This document shows positions 17,871 through 25,265 of a stretch of DNA of 64,000 nucleotides, one piece after another. Each line of letters starts with the position of its first letter. Position 1 is the first letter of the stretch. The notes beneath the pieces were generated by a model that worked only from the letters and a program-made list of their open reading frames with translations, made no database searches and had not been told where the DNA came from. The position numbers and the translations under genes are program-made. The stretch covers positions 3,707,836 to 3,771,835 of the forward strand of contig NZ_KV917380.1 in NCBI RefSeq assembly GCF_002019765.1. Direction: 5' to 3'. Source of the DNA: Shouchella oshimensis (GTDB lineage Bacteria; Bacillota; Bacilli; Bacillales; Bacillaceae_D).

Positions 17871-18461
17871 TCATACATTTCTTTTTCTATGTGTCACTAA
17901 CAGGTAGATCAAGAACACTATGACTAAACCAATACCAAATGGTACTAAGTATTGCTGTAGCAACCCTTTTACTTCCGTCCAGTTCTCTCCTAATTCTACA
18001 CCAAAGTAAACATAGAAGAATGAAATCGGTGCCATTGCTAGAAACGTATATAATGAAAAAATCCAAGGATTCATCTTTGCCATGCCACACGGTACCGAGA
18101 TAAGTGTACGTACACCAGGTAAAAAGCGAGCACTAAAGGCAACAAAAGCGCCGTGGGATTGAAAAAATTGATCGGCTTTTTGTAAGTTATCCTTATTCAT
18201 GAAGACATATTTTCCATACGTTTCAAGCAATGGTCTACCACCGAATCGACCAATTGAATAAAGTGTAAGTGGCCCTACCACTCCCCCTAAAGATCCTGCA
18301 ATGACGACACCCCAAAACCGCATCTCTCCTTCTGAAACCCAGAAACCCGCGAGAGGTAACACAAGCTCAGCTGGAATAAATTCTATACACAATGCGATGA
18401 AAACACCTAGATATGAAAGATCCTTAAACCATTCCAATAATTCGAGTAGAAGTTGCTCCAT
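17871..18461 (-). CDS. DedA-family membrane protein
   Basis: This 196-residue protein has about five membrane segments and DedA signatures. These are the IEFIPAELVLPLAGFW re-entrant segment near residues 25-45 and SRFLPGVRTLISVPCGMAKM near residues 108-128 (the F-x-R-x-x-P-G-x-R motif). DedA proteins are proposed lipid flippases or transporters needed for envelope integrity and membrane potential. The family is certain, the substrate is not. It heads a short unit with the hypothetical gene at 17431. Confidence 0.92.
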   Translation of the reverse strand: MEQLLLELLEWFKDLSYLGVFIALCIEFIPAELVLPLAGFWVSEGEMRFWGVVIAGSLGGVVGPLTLYSIGRFGGRPLLETYGKYVFMNKDNLQKADQFFQSHGAFVAFSARFLPGVRTLISVPCGMAKMNPWIFSLYTFLAMAPISFFYVYFGVELGENWTEVKGLLQQYLVPFGIGLVIVFLIYLLVTHRKRNV

Positions 18462-18662
18462 AGTATCCCTACCTAATCACTTATTTATTTCTGCATAAAC
18501 AATGAGATGTATTTTCTCTTTCCATAGGTTAAAAGCCTTTATAGCTAGATATTTTCGATATTATTTCATAGGGTTTCCGATTTGTTAGCCAAGCTTTATA
18601 CAACTATATGCTCTTTTACATTGGACATGATGAGATTTAAATAATTTACTAAAATTAAAAAG

Positions 18663-18941
18663 ACGAGGCTGGGACAAAAGTAGATCGACAGACAAAAATG
18701 ACGAACATTCCTGAAAATAGGAACGTTCGTCATTTGTTTTATATGAACATTAGCGGAAGGAGAATCCGAAGACTCCTGGGGGATCAGCACGTGTCTAGAG
18801 ACTCTGGAGTGGTGGTTTTCCACGGAGGAGGCTGAGGCCGTGTCCCCGGAAAGCGAAGGATTCTCCTGTAGCGGTGCTACTCAGCATATTTTAGACTATT
18901 CGTCTTTTCAACTACTACTTTTCGTTATGTCCCAGCCTCGT
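18663..18941. repeat. Full-length copy (279 bp) of the palindromic intergenic repeat
   Basis: Terminal inverted repeats ACGAGGCTGGGACA and TGTCCCAGCCTCGT bound the element. Inside are a hairpin (ATGACGAACATTCCT with its complement, about 18700-18735) and a central segment flanked by GGAGAATCC and GGATTCTCC. The style resembles widespread Bacillaceae intergenic repeats; that comparison is from memory. It has no gene. Its right end overlaps the last codons of the STAS-like ORF. The 200 bp to its left (18462-18662) show nothing else. It could form a very long hairpin with T runs on both strands and so act as a terminator. Confidence 0.9.
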
Positions 18942-19326
18942 TTTGGTTTTTACTATAATTCTTCTGTTTTAAAAAAGTGAGCGCTTCATCTATTTCAGTA
19001 AAGTGGGTTTCCGATTTATGACTTGATTCTTTGGCCGTTCGTCTTAATTGAAGTTTAGCTACATTACTTTGCACCACTACTGCCGCTTGATCCATGCCTT
19101 TCTGTATTAACCATTCTTGGTGAGCAACTACTTCCTTCTGTGTTTCTGGCTTGAATACAATTACGTCCTTCATATTCACGATTAAATGAAACCGACTAAA
19201 CTGATGCGATCTTAAAATCTTACTAATCTCATCATTCGCTTGATGTACGCCCTCTGGTGTTAAATTGGATTCCCATTTAACAGCAATAATGGCGTGTTTC
19301 GTATCTTCTAGTGAGACTTTATACAT
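18925..19326 (-). CDS. SpoIIAA-like/STAS-type small protein
   Basis: This 133-residue cytosolic protein resembles the SpoIIAA-like STAS fold, with alternating beta strands and helices (HAIIAVKWESNLTPEGVHQANDEI, FHLIVNMKDVIVF, AAVVVQSNVAKLQLRR). Such proteins often act in lipid binding or regulation; a specific role is not visible. The last residues (NEAGT) and stop codon are encoded by the end of the repeat element, so the original C-terminus may have been replaced. GAGGAGG precedes the ATG. The family assignment is moderate. Confidence 0.6.
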   Translation of the reverse strand: MYKVSLEDTKHAIIAVKWESNLTPEGVHQANDEISKILRSHQFSRFHLIVNMKDVIVFKPETQKEVVAHQEWLIQKGMDQAAVVVQSNVAKLQLRRTAKESSHKSETHFTEIDEALTFLKQKNYSKNQNEAGT

Positions 19327-19566
19327 TCAATTTCCTCCTCAACTTCTCTATAAGCTTATACCTTTTCACACAAAAAGCAAAACCTTTGAACTACGTCTTT
19401 ATACACTTTTGTGAAATAAAGGCTAAACAAACAACTAGAAACCCTATTCTAATGTGCTCACTATTTACAGGGGTAATCAGGTAGGTTATTGTAAAAGATT
19501 ATATGATGGGACTACATAAGAGGATGTAACAGGATTGACTTCTACTACTCATTACGCTATTATATG

Positions 19567-19583
19567 AATGACAGTCAGTCATT
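19567..19583. promoter_or_regulatory. Operator upstream of the TetR gene
   Basis: The 17-bp palindrome AATGAC-N5-GTCATT has perfect 6-bp arms. The same palindrome occurs at 20201-20217 before the efflux genes, with a different 5-bp centre. I infer binding by the TetR protein encoded at 19602 and autoregulation. Confidence 0.75.
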
Positions 19584-19601
19584 TTTAAGGATGTGTTTAC
19601 A

Positions 19602-20174
19602 TTGGATAAGCGTGAACGGATTATTACCGCTGCCATTGAAGCGTTTAGTGAAAAAGGTGTCGAAAAAACAACCATATCCGATATTGTGAAACGTGCAAAC
19701 ATTGCCCAAGGTACGTACTACTTGTATTTTCCTTCTAAACTATCGGTTATGCCTGATATCGCTGCTGTTTTTGTTGATCATCTTATGGTGGAACTGAACA
19801 AAAATGTAACAGCAAGCTCATTTAAAAAACAGTTACATGAACTGGTTGATACTGTTTTTCATACTACTGAGCATCATAAAAACCTTGCTGTTCTTATTTA
19901 CTCAGGTTTGACCCAGTCAGAACATTTACAGCAATGGGAAACCATCTATACGCCATTATACGATTGGCTTGCAGATCGTTTGGAGCAAGCAAAGCAAACA
20001 AGCGAAATAAGAAACTCTTTACGCTCAGATGCAACGGCTCGTATTATGATAGGGACAATCGAGTCCACCGCCGAGCAACTGTTTCTCTATAATCAAGAAG
20101 ATAGTGGTTACGTAAATGAACACAAACAAGAGCTCATTATTTTTCTAACAAACGCTCTAGGTGCGAGTGATTAA
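19602..20174 (+). CDS. TetR-family repressor of the paired SMR efflux genes
   Basis: This 190-residue regulator has an N-terminal TetR helix-turn-helix (RERIITAAIEAFSEKGVEKTTISDIVKRANIAQGTYYLYFPSK) and a helical ligand domain. The TTG at 19602 is about 10 nt from AAGGA; a GTG at 19593 is too close to it. It lies just upstream of two SMR genes in the same direction, the arrangement known for yvdT-yvdS-yvdR in Bacillus subtilis. Identical palindromes sit upstream of this gene and of the SMR pair, so it probably represses both. The inducer is unknown. Confidence 0.92.
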   Translation: MDKRERIITAAIEAFSEKGVEKTTISDIVKRANIAQGTYYLYFPSKLSVMPDIAAVFVDHLMVELNKNVTASSFKKQLHELVDTVFHTTEHHKNLAVLIYSGLTQSEHLQQWETIYTPLYDWLADRLEQAKQTSEIRNSLRSDATARIMIGTIESTAEQLFLYNQEDSGYVNEHKQELIIFLTNALGASD

Positions 20175-20200
20175 TTCACTTGCTTTTCTTTCAAATTAAA

Positions 20201-20217
20201 AATGACTGAATGTCATT
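20201..20217. promoter_or_regulatory. Operator upstream of the paired SMR genes
   Basis: This is the second copy of AATGAC-N5-GTCATT with perfect arms, 25 bp before the ATG of the first SMR gene and 27 bp after the TetR stop. It suggests an independent repressed promoter for the efflux pair. Confidence 0.75.
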
Positions 20218-20242
20218 CATAAACTAGATAGGAGTTATATAG

Positions 20243-20584
20243 ATGAACAAGGGATGGATTTTCGTTATTCTCACATGTTTATTTGAGTTGTTTTGGGTAC
20301 TTGGGTTTAACATTGCTACCACTTGGTGGCATTGGAGTATGATCATCGTCATTATTGTAATTGATTTTTACTTTTTAGCAAAAGCATGTGAAAGCTTACC
20401 TACAGGAACCGTTTACGCCATTTTTGCTGCTGCTGGTACAGTTGGAACAGCACTTATGGATATTTATCTTTTTGGAGGTTCCTTCAGTTTAGCAAAAGGG
20501 TTCTTTATGGGGATGCTCGTTTTTGGCGTTATTTTATTAAAACGATCAGATGATGGTGCAAAACAAGAGGAGGTTACCACATAA
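20243..20584 (+). CDS. Small multidrug resistance transporter, subunit 1 of a pair
   Basis: This 113-residue protein has four membrane helices and the essential membrane glutamate in FELFWV (Glu15). The central motif GTVYAIFAAAGTVGTALMD is typical of paired SMR proteins (YkkC/YvdR type). With its partner it should form a heterodimeric proton antiporter in the membrane. Related pairs export guanidinium-type or quaternary cations; no guanidine riboswitch is seen here, so the substrate is open. The stop codon TAA shares one base with the ATG of the partner gene. Confidence 0.92.
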   Translation: MNKGWIFVILTCLFELFWVLGFNIATTWWHWSMIIVIIVIDFYFLAKACESLPTGTVYAIFAAAGTVGTALMDIYLFGGSFSLAKGFFMGMLVFGVILLKRSDDGAKQEEVTT

Positions 20585-20898
20585 TGGGATGGTTTTTCGT
20601 TTTTTTAGCGGCATGTTTTGAAATTACTGGGGTTATCGGTTTAAAATCGTTTAGCAAACGGAAATCATTGAAACATGCGGTTCTTTTCTTTGGTGGCTTT
20701 GGACTTGCATTTTTCTTTTTGTATTTGTCATTTCTTTCTTTACAAGTAAGTGTAGCGTACGCAGTGTGGATCGGTATCGGAACTGCTGCTGCTGTTCTCA
20801 TTAACATGATTTTCTTTGGTGAATCTAAAAGTAAAATACGCATTGTCAGCTTAGTCATTATTGTAGTCGGAGTTACAGGACTTAAAGCGGTATCTTAA
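20584..20898 (+). CDS. Small multidrug resistance transporter, subunit 2 of a pair
   Basis: This 104-residue, four-helix membrane protein has the conserved glutamate in FEITGVIGLK (Glu13) and the motif VAYAVWIGIGTAAAVL. It is the partner of the upstream SMR protein. Its ATG overlaps the previous stop by one base, and a GAGGAGG site lies inside the end of the first gene. The pair plus TetR regulator match the yvdTSR layout. A terminator follows 10 bp downstream. Confidence 0.93.
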   Translation: MGWFFVFLAACFEITGVIGLKSFSKRKSLKHAVLFFGGFGLAFFFLYLSFLSLQVSVAYAVWIGIGTAAAVLINMIFFGESKSKIRIVSLVIIVVGVTGLKAVS

Positions 20899-20907
20899 AT
20901 AACAAAG

Positions 20908-20952
20908 AAACACTGTAAGCATGATTTATTCCCATGTTTACAGTGTTTTTCT
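20908..20952 (+). terminator. Terminator after the SMR operon
   Basis: AAACACTGTAAGCATG pairs with CATGTTTACAGTGTT (one mismatch) around a 9-nt loop, followed by TTTTC. Confidence 0.85.
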
Positions 20953-21006
20953 ATGGTTAAAACTTAAAACGGATAATTGACCCTTCAACATAACACACCA
21001 TTATTT

Positions 21007-21741
21007 TCAGCGTACTTTCGCCTTTATAATGAGAAACATAGGTCTCCGTAATTCTTCTTTATACTCAGGATTTTGTGCCAAGAGGTCTGGATCTGGTTTT
21101 GGCTCTTCTACTCTTTCAATTGAGAATCCAGCTTCTAGTAACGTATTTAAATAAGTCGTAAGCGTACGATGGTATTTAACAACATGATCTGTTAAGAATG
21201 ATGTTTGGCGAAGGGATTCTTCTTGATAATGATCAATCGGCCAGTGATCAATGTTTCCTTTTGAGTCATACATCCAATCTTGTTCCGCTCGTGCTGTAAA
21301 TATGGGATGCTCTACAGAGAAAAGAAATTCTCCTTCTTCCGCGAGTAATTGTTTTACGTTGTTTACCACGTCTTGATAGCTATTCACATAATGGAGCGCA
21401 AGTGAACTAAAGATCATGTCAAATGAACCCGCTTCAAATGCCATGTCTTCAATAGCTCCCAATTTAAATTCGACGCCCTTTTGATTGGTCATCTCGCGTG
21501 CAGTTTGAATCATTTTTTCTGAAAGATCGATCCCTATAACTTGCTTCGCTCCTTGATCGTAAAAGTAACGTGAGTGCCAGCCAAAGCCACACCCTAAATC
21601 CAACACTTTTTTATCGACAAGGTCTGGTACGAGTGATTTTAATACATGCCATTCACCTGCTCCTTTAAGTCCTTGGACAGAACGAGGCATCTGTTTGTAT
21701 GCTTCGTAGAAATCGGGTTCATCGTATTTATTTTGCTTCAC
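21007..21741 (-). CDS. Class I SAM-dependent methyltransferase
   Basis: This protein of about 244 residues has the AdoMet-binding motif KVLDLGCGFGWHSRYF near residues 48-62, the acidic motif II VIGIDLSEKMI, and FDMIFSSLALHYV. The fold is Methyltransferase_11/25. The acceptor is unknown, and the adjacent genes give no pathway clue. Two starts are possible. The ATG at 21756 has its purine run almost touching it, while the GTG at 21741 has GGAGG 8 nt upstream, so I prefer the GTG. The gene is divergent from the quinone oxidoreductase-like gene. Confidence 0.88.
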   Translation of the reverse strand: MKQNKYDEPDFYEAYKQMPRSVQGLKGAGEWHVLKSLVPDLVDKKVLDLGCGFGWHSRYFYDQGAKQVIGIDLSEKMIQTAREMTNQKGVEFKLGAIEDMAFEAGSFDMIFSSLALHYVNSYQDVVNNVKQLLAEEGEFLFSVEHPIFTARAEQDWMYDSKGNIDHWPIDHYQEESLRQTSFLTDHVVKYHRTLTTYLNTLLEAGFSIERVEEPKPDPDLLAQNPEYKEELRRPMFLIIKAKVR

Positions 21742-21859
21742 TTGTTCCGCCTCCATTCCTTTCTATCGTATCGTGTAGATCTGGTACAAGCAAGATGATT
21801 GACTTCCTCCATCTTAAACTTCTACCATTAGAATACAGTAAGGAAGGAAGTGAATTTTT

Positions 21860-22837
21860 ATGACATTTAACGCATTTGTCCTCCGAAAGGAAACGCTACT
21901 TGAAGGACAGGTAGAACAGTGGGATTTAGAAGAATTAGTAGAAGGCAATGTGCTTATTAAAGTCGCTTATTCAAGTGTAAATTATAAAGATGCGATGGTT
22001 GTAAAACAAGGCAACCTTGCTGAAACTTCCCCACTCATTCCTGGTATTGATTTAGCAGGAACGGTTGTCCATTCAAAAGACAACCGATTTTCAGAAGGTC
22101 AGAAAGTCATAGCTACAAGTTATAAAATTGGAACCTCTCATCACGGAGGCTATGCGGAGTATGCGCGAATTCCAGCCGAATGGGTTATTCCACTCCCAGA
22201 AGGATTAACGTTAAAAGAATCTATGATTTTAGGAACCGCTGGTTTAACAGCTGCTCTTTCTATTATAAAATTAGAACAAAATGGCTTAGAACCTGCTGGA
22301 GGAAAAGTTGTTGTTCCAGGTGCGACTGGCGGTGTTGGTAGTCTTTCTGTAGAACTGTTAGCAAAGCGTGGTTATCACGTTGTCGCAGGTACAAATAAAG
22401 TAGAAGCTCACGATTGGTTAAAGCAGCTAGGCGCTTCTGAAATTGTTACCCGAGAAGAACTGGAAGAAAGCGAAAAGCTATCCATTCGTCAAGGTGAATG
22501 GGCAGGTGCTATTGATGCAGTAGGGGGAAAAACCACTTCCTATCTACTTACTACATTAAAAAGAGGCGGCTCGATTGCATCTAGCGGATTAACCGGTGGC
22601 GTTGAAGTTGAAACGACGGTTTTACCCTTTATCGGACGAGGTATCAATTGGCTAGGAATTGATTCTGTAACCTGTCCAATGAAAGAACGAGCACATGCTT
22701 GGTATCGATTAGCGACAGACTTAAAGCCTTCCTTTCTAGAAGAGACAGTAAACGAAATTACCTTAACCCAATTAAATGATGTATTAACGAATGTTGTAAA
22801 AGGGAGTGTTAAAGGCCGTACGATTGTACAGCTTTAA
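21860..22837 (+). CDS. Acrylyl-CoA reductase / YhdH-YhfP-type quinone oxidoreductase
   Basis: This 325-residue, zinc-free medium-chain reductase of the YhdH/YhfP type carries the start VNYKDAMVVKQGNLAETSPLIPGIDLAGTVV. Its NADPH-binding motif VVVPGATGGVGSLSVELL lies near residues 155-172, and SSGLTGG near 245. Related enzymes reduce acrylyl-CoA or quinones with NADPH in the cytosol. The catalytic zinc Cys/His set of alcohol dehydrogenases is missing, as expected. AAGGAAG precedes the ATG. Confidence 0.9.
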   Translation: MTFNAFVLRKETLLEGQVEQWDLEELVEGNVLIKVAYSSVNYKDAMVVKQGNLAETSPLIPGIDLAGTVVHSKDNRFSEGQKVIATSYKIGTSHHGGYAEYARIPAEWVIPLPEGLTLKESMILGTAGLTAALSIIKLEQNGLEPAGGKVVVPGATGGVGSLSVELLAKRGYHVVAGTNKVEAHDWLKQLGASEIVTREELEESEKLSIRQGEWAGAIDAVGGKTTSYLLTTLKRGGSIASSGLTGGVEVETTVLPFIGRGINWLGIDSVTCPMKERAHAWYRLATDLKPSFLEETVNEITLTQLNDVLTNVVKGSVKGRTIVQL

Positions 22838-22882
22838 TTCAGAAATGAATAGGGGAGAGCGTTTTTCAGAAGGAGTTGGATA

Positions 22883-23431
22883 ATGATTCACACAAAAGAA
22901 GATGTTCTCACTCTTATACAAGAAGATGAGTGGATGATGGACGCGCTAGCGGTTGCTGAAGAACTTCAACTAAAGGATTGGTGTATTTGTGCAGGGTTCG
23001 TACGCGGGAAGATTTGGGATACTTTGCATGGTTTTCAGCGAACAGAACTTCCAGATATTGATGTGGTCTACTACGATGCTACTTGTTTAGAAAAAGATAA
23101 AGAAAAAGAATATGAACACAAATTGCATCGTCTTTTCCCTGGTCAACCTTGGTCTGTAAAAAATCAAGCACGTATGCACGCCGTCAATCAAGACCCACCT
23201 TATGACTCTACGCGAGAAGCGTTATCACGGTTTCCAGAAACGGCTACAGCCCTGGGTGTTCGCCTTAATCAAAACAAGCTAGAACTCATTGCCCCATTTG
23301 GTGTCAATGATGCGGTCAACCTTCTTGTTCGTCCAACACCTGCCTACCTTCACAATCTAGATCGCTACCATCAGCGTATGAAGAAAAAGAATTGGCAAAA
23401 GATCTGGCCTAACTTAACCATACAATGGTAA
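22883..23431 (+). CDS. Nucleotidyltransferase-like protein (DUF925 type)
   Basis: This 182-residue protein contains CICAGFVRGKIWDTLHGF and ELPDIDVVYYD near residues 33-62. The paired acidic residues after a GFVRG strand match the minimal nucleotidyltransferase fold family often annotated as DUF925. Biochemical function is not established. It follows the oxidoreductase gene by 45 bp and may be co-transcribed. AAGGAG precedes the ATG. Confidence 0.8.
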   Translation: MIHTKEDVLTLIQEDEWMMDALAVAEELQLKDWCICAGFVRGKIWDTLHGFQRTELPDIDVVYYDATCLEKDKEKEYEHKLHRLFPGQPWSVKNQARMHAVNQDPPYDSTREALSRFPETATALGVRLNQNKLELIAPFGVNDAVNLLVRPTPAYLHNLDRYHQRMKKKNWQKIWPNLTIQW

Positions 23432-23433
23432 AA

Positions 23434-23460
23434 GAAGAGGACGGTTTAACCGCCCTCTTC
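23434..23460. terminator. Hairpin between two convergent genes
   Basis: GAAGAGGACGG pairs with CCGCCCTCTTC (one mismatch) around TTTAA. On the minus strand it is followed by TTCTTTTA. It overlaps the last codons of the minus-strand gene, so it could end both transcripts. Confidence 0.55.
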
Positions 23461-23964
23461 CTTCCCACGATAACTAATGACAGTTAGATTCATCACCCAC
23501 GCTATGAAGCTGATGACGCCAATCATGATAAGGCCAATTTCCCAATGAAACAATTCTTCTCCTGTTCGACTACTAGGAAGAAACCATACGATAAGCGCCG
23601 TAATGAAAGCCAATAGATAAAAGCTACTCCCGATAAACCCCATCATAATCGGGCGATTCCCTTGGTATCCACGATTCAGTATTCCCCAAGCAAGAACACT
23701 CATAATCGTTCCAAAAACCATTGCAAACAAAGGACTCATATCCATCCCTATTAATGCTGGTACATATAAACACAATACTGTAATGGACACCAAGACAATA
23801 TTCAGTCCAAACGTCAAAATGCCCGCCTTTAAAGGAGACTGGAACCCTTTTTTTGTTTTTAATCGATCTACAAGAACATGCCCTTCCAACATTTGAAGAA
23901 ACGGTTTTAAGAAGAGAAGGAATATAAGAAGAAAAATCGCTCCAATCAGAATCATAATGGTCAT
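23446..23964 (-). CDS. Hypothetical four- to five-helix membrane protein
   Basis: This 172-residue hydrophobic protein has segments near residues 1-20, 50-75, 80-97, 107-127 and 143-165. A charged loop after the first helix reads LEGHVLVDRLKTKKGF. I do not recognise a named family. The ATG overlaps the stop of the small XRE regulator (ATGA), so it belongs to the DUF2975-XRE unit and is probably made with it. Confidence 0.7.
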   Translation of the reverse strand: MTIMILIGAIFLLIFLLFLKPFLQMLEGHVLVDRLKTKKGFQSPLKAGILTFGLNIVLVSITVLCLYVPALIGMDMSPLFAMVFGTIMSVLAWGILNRGYQGNRPIMMGFIGSSFYLLAFITALIVWFLPSSRTGEELFHWEIGLIMIGVISFIAWVMNLTVISYRGKEEGG

Positions 23965-24176
23965 AGGCTCTCCCCCTTCTCATATTCCAGTATGTCACCA
24001 GGTTGACAATCAAGTACTTCACATATGGCCTCTAGTGTCGAGAACCGTACTGCTTTTGCTTTTCCGTTTTTCAAGATTGATAGATTCGCCATTGTCACAC
24101 CAACACGTTCAGATAGTTCGGTCATACTCATTTTCCGCTTTGCTAACATAACATCTAATCGAATAATTATTGCCAT
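23961..24176 (-). CDS. Small XRE/Cro-type DNA-binding protein (YozG-like)
   Basis: This 71-residue protein is essentially one helix-turn-helix domain: RLDVMLAKRKMSMTELSERVGVTMANLSILKNGKAKAVRFSTLEAICEVLDCQPGDILEYE. The pattern is that of the small YozG-type regulators that usually travel with a DUF2975 membrane protein. It probably controls its own operon. GAGGTG precedes the ATG, and its stop overlaps the next ATG. Confidence 0.92.
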   Translation of the reverse strand: MAIIIRLDVMLAKRKMSMTELSERVGVTMANLSILKNGKAKAVRFSTLEAICEVLDCQPGDILEYEKGESL

Positions 24177-24186
24177 CGCTTACACC

Positions 24187-24663
24187 TCAAATCGTCAAGT
24201 CGTTTTCTGATTTTAGGCGAACCGCTGAGCGTAGTAGCTCTTGTAATACAGACGCAAAGAAAATAATGACTACAGTTATGAGCATAATCGTCAAGACAAT
24301 CATGACAAAGCCTATATGTATGGCATTTAATAAAAATAAACTAATTAACCCAACACCGTACAAGATAATAATCGCGACTGCACAAAACTTAATATTTCCC
24401 AGCGTTTTAATGGCCCAATCTGTAAACACATAATCATTTTCTATTAAGCTTAGTAATTGAAACGCTTGTTGGAGCGCAAACAAAAACGGCACCACCGTCA
24501 TATAGACACCTGCTAAAACCGGAATTCGAAGATAGGCGAAACTAGGATTATCAATGGCAATATAGTGTGATAAAGGCGGTAACACCCAAATACAACTAAT
24601 TAATACTAGAACACCAAGGCTAATTGTAATGCCCTTTAAAAATAAAACTCTCCCACGTTGCAT
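24187..24663 (-). CDS. DUF2975 membrane protein
   Basis: This protein of about 158 residues has four membrane helices: near 5-27 (LKGITISLGVLVLISC), 40-60, 85-110 and 115-140. It matches the DUF2975 layout, including VFTDWAIKTLGNIKFCA between helices 2 and 3. The immediate downstream partner is a YozG-type XRE regulator, a recurrent pairing in Bacillaceae. The function is unknown. I prefer the ATG at 24663, which has GAGGTG upstream, over the in-frame start at 24717. Confidence 0.85.
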   Translation of the reverse strand: MQRGRVLFLKGITISLGVLVLISCIWVLPPLSHYIAIDNPSFAYLRIPVLAGVYMTVVPFLFALQQAFQLLSLIENDYVFTDWAIKTLGNIKFCAVAIIILYGVGLISLFLLNAIHIGFVMIVLTIMLITVVIIFFASVLQELLRSAVRLKSENDLTI

Positions 24664-24911
24664 AGAACACCTCGGTACTTTTTTATCATTGTATAACAAG
24701 ATTTTATCGTTTATCAATAAAAATTATAACAGTCTAACGACATTTCTTCTAGTCAAAAGTAGTTCAAGAAAGGAAAAAGAAAGGTGCTTAGTAAAAACCA
24801 ACTATTTATCAAAATTTCTACTTAATCAATAAGGCTAAGGGGAACTTCCAATTTTGAAGACTATTTCTTCATACACGAAACAAATCCTGTTTTTACTGCA
24901 CCGATGTCTAT

Positions 24912-24940
24912 TTGACATTCCTCGTCCCGCTCTTTATACT
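24912..24940 (+). promoter_or_regulatory. Strong sigma-A promoter of the ileS leader
   Basis: TTGACA (24912-24917) and TATACT (24935-24940) are 17 bp apart. It lies directly upstream of the T-box leader. The 250 bp between it and the divergent DUF2975 gene show no other supported feature. Confidence 0.85.
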
Positions 24941-24954
24941 AGGAATAATTCAAA

Positions 24955-25238
24955 TAATTGATTCGATGACGAGACCGAGTAAGATTGAATTCTTATCTAC
25001 AGAGAGTTGACATAAATGCTGAAAGTCAACGTTAAGACCTTTCTGAAAATCTTCTCCGAGAAGCAAAGCTGAACCGATCCTTTTAAGCTTTGCCGGCTCC
25101 CTACCGATATGAAGGGCGCGTATGTTGGTACGTAGTGATGATGACAAGCATGTAAACCACTACTTCTGTATGGTTTTTTTTATGTCTACTATTGAGTGAA
25201 TAACACCTCGATCCTGCGACCTGGATGGAGGTTTTTTT
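24955..25238 (+). promoter_or_regulatory. T-box leader of ileS with intrinsic terminator
   Basis: The untranslated leader carries T-box landmarks in order: GATGACGAGACCGAGTAA (AGTA motif), ACAGAGAG, GCTGAAAGTC, a GAAC motif followed by a candidate ATC isoleucine specifier in CTGAACCGATCC (about 25070), and a degenerate T-box sequence TTGGTACG (about 25124). It ends in a terminator (25205-25238): ACCTCGATCC pairs with GGATGGAGGT, then TTTTTTT. Uncharged tRNA-Ile would stabilise the antiterminator and raise ileS expression. The T-box bulge is less conserved than usual, so element limits are approximate. Confidence 0.8.
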
Positions 25239-25265
25239 AATTTTATAAAGAAGGTGATGACGCAA

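Noticed and set aside
18596-18823. Minus-strand 75-codon frame inside the full-length repeat
   Set aside because: It lies mostly in the palindromic repeat, has no ribosome site, and is not conserved in the short copy.
20243-20898. Guanidine (ykkC) riboswitch before the SMR pair
   Set aside because: The 68 bp between tetR and the first SMR gene are filled by the TetR-type operator and hold no ykkC motif.
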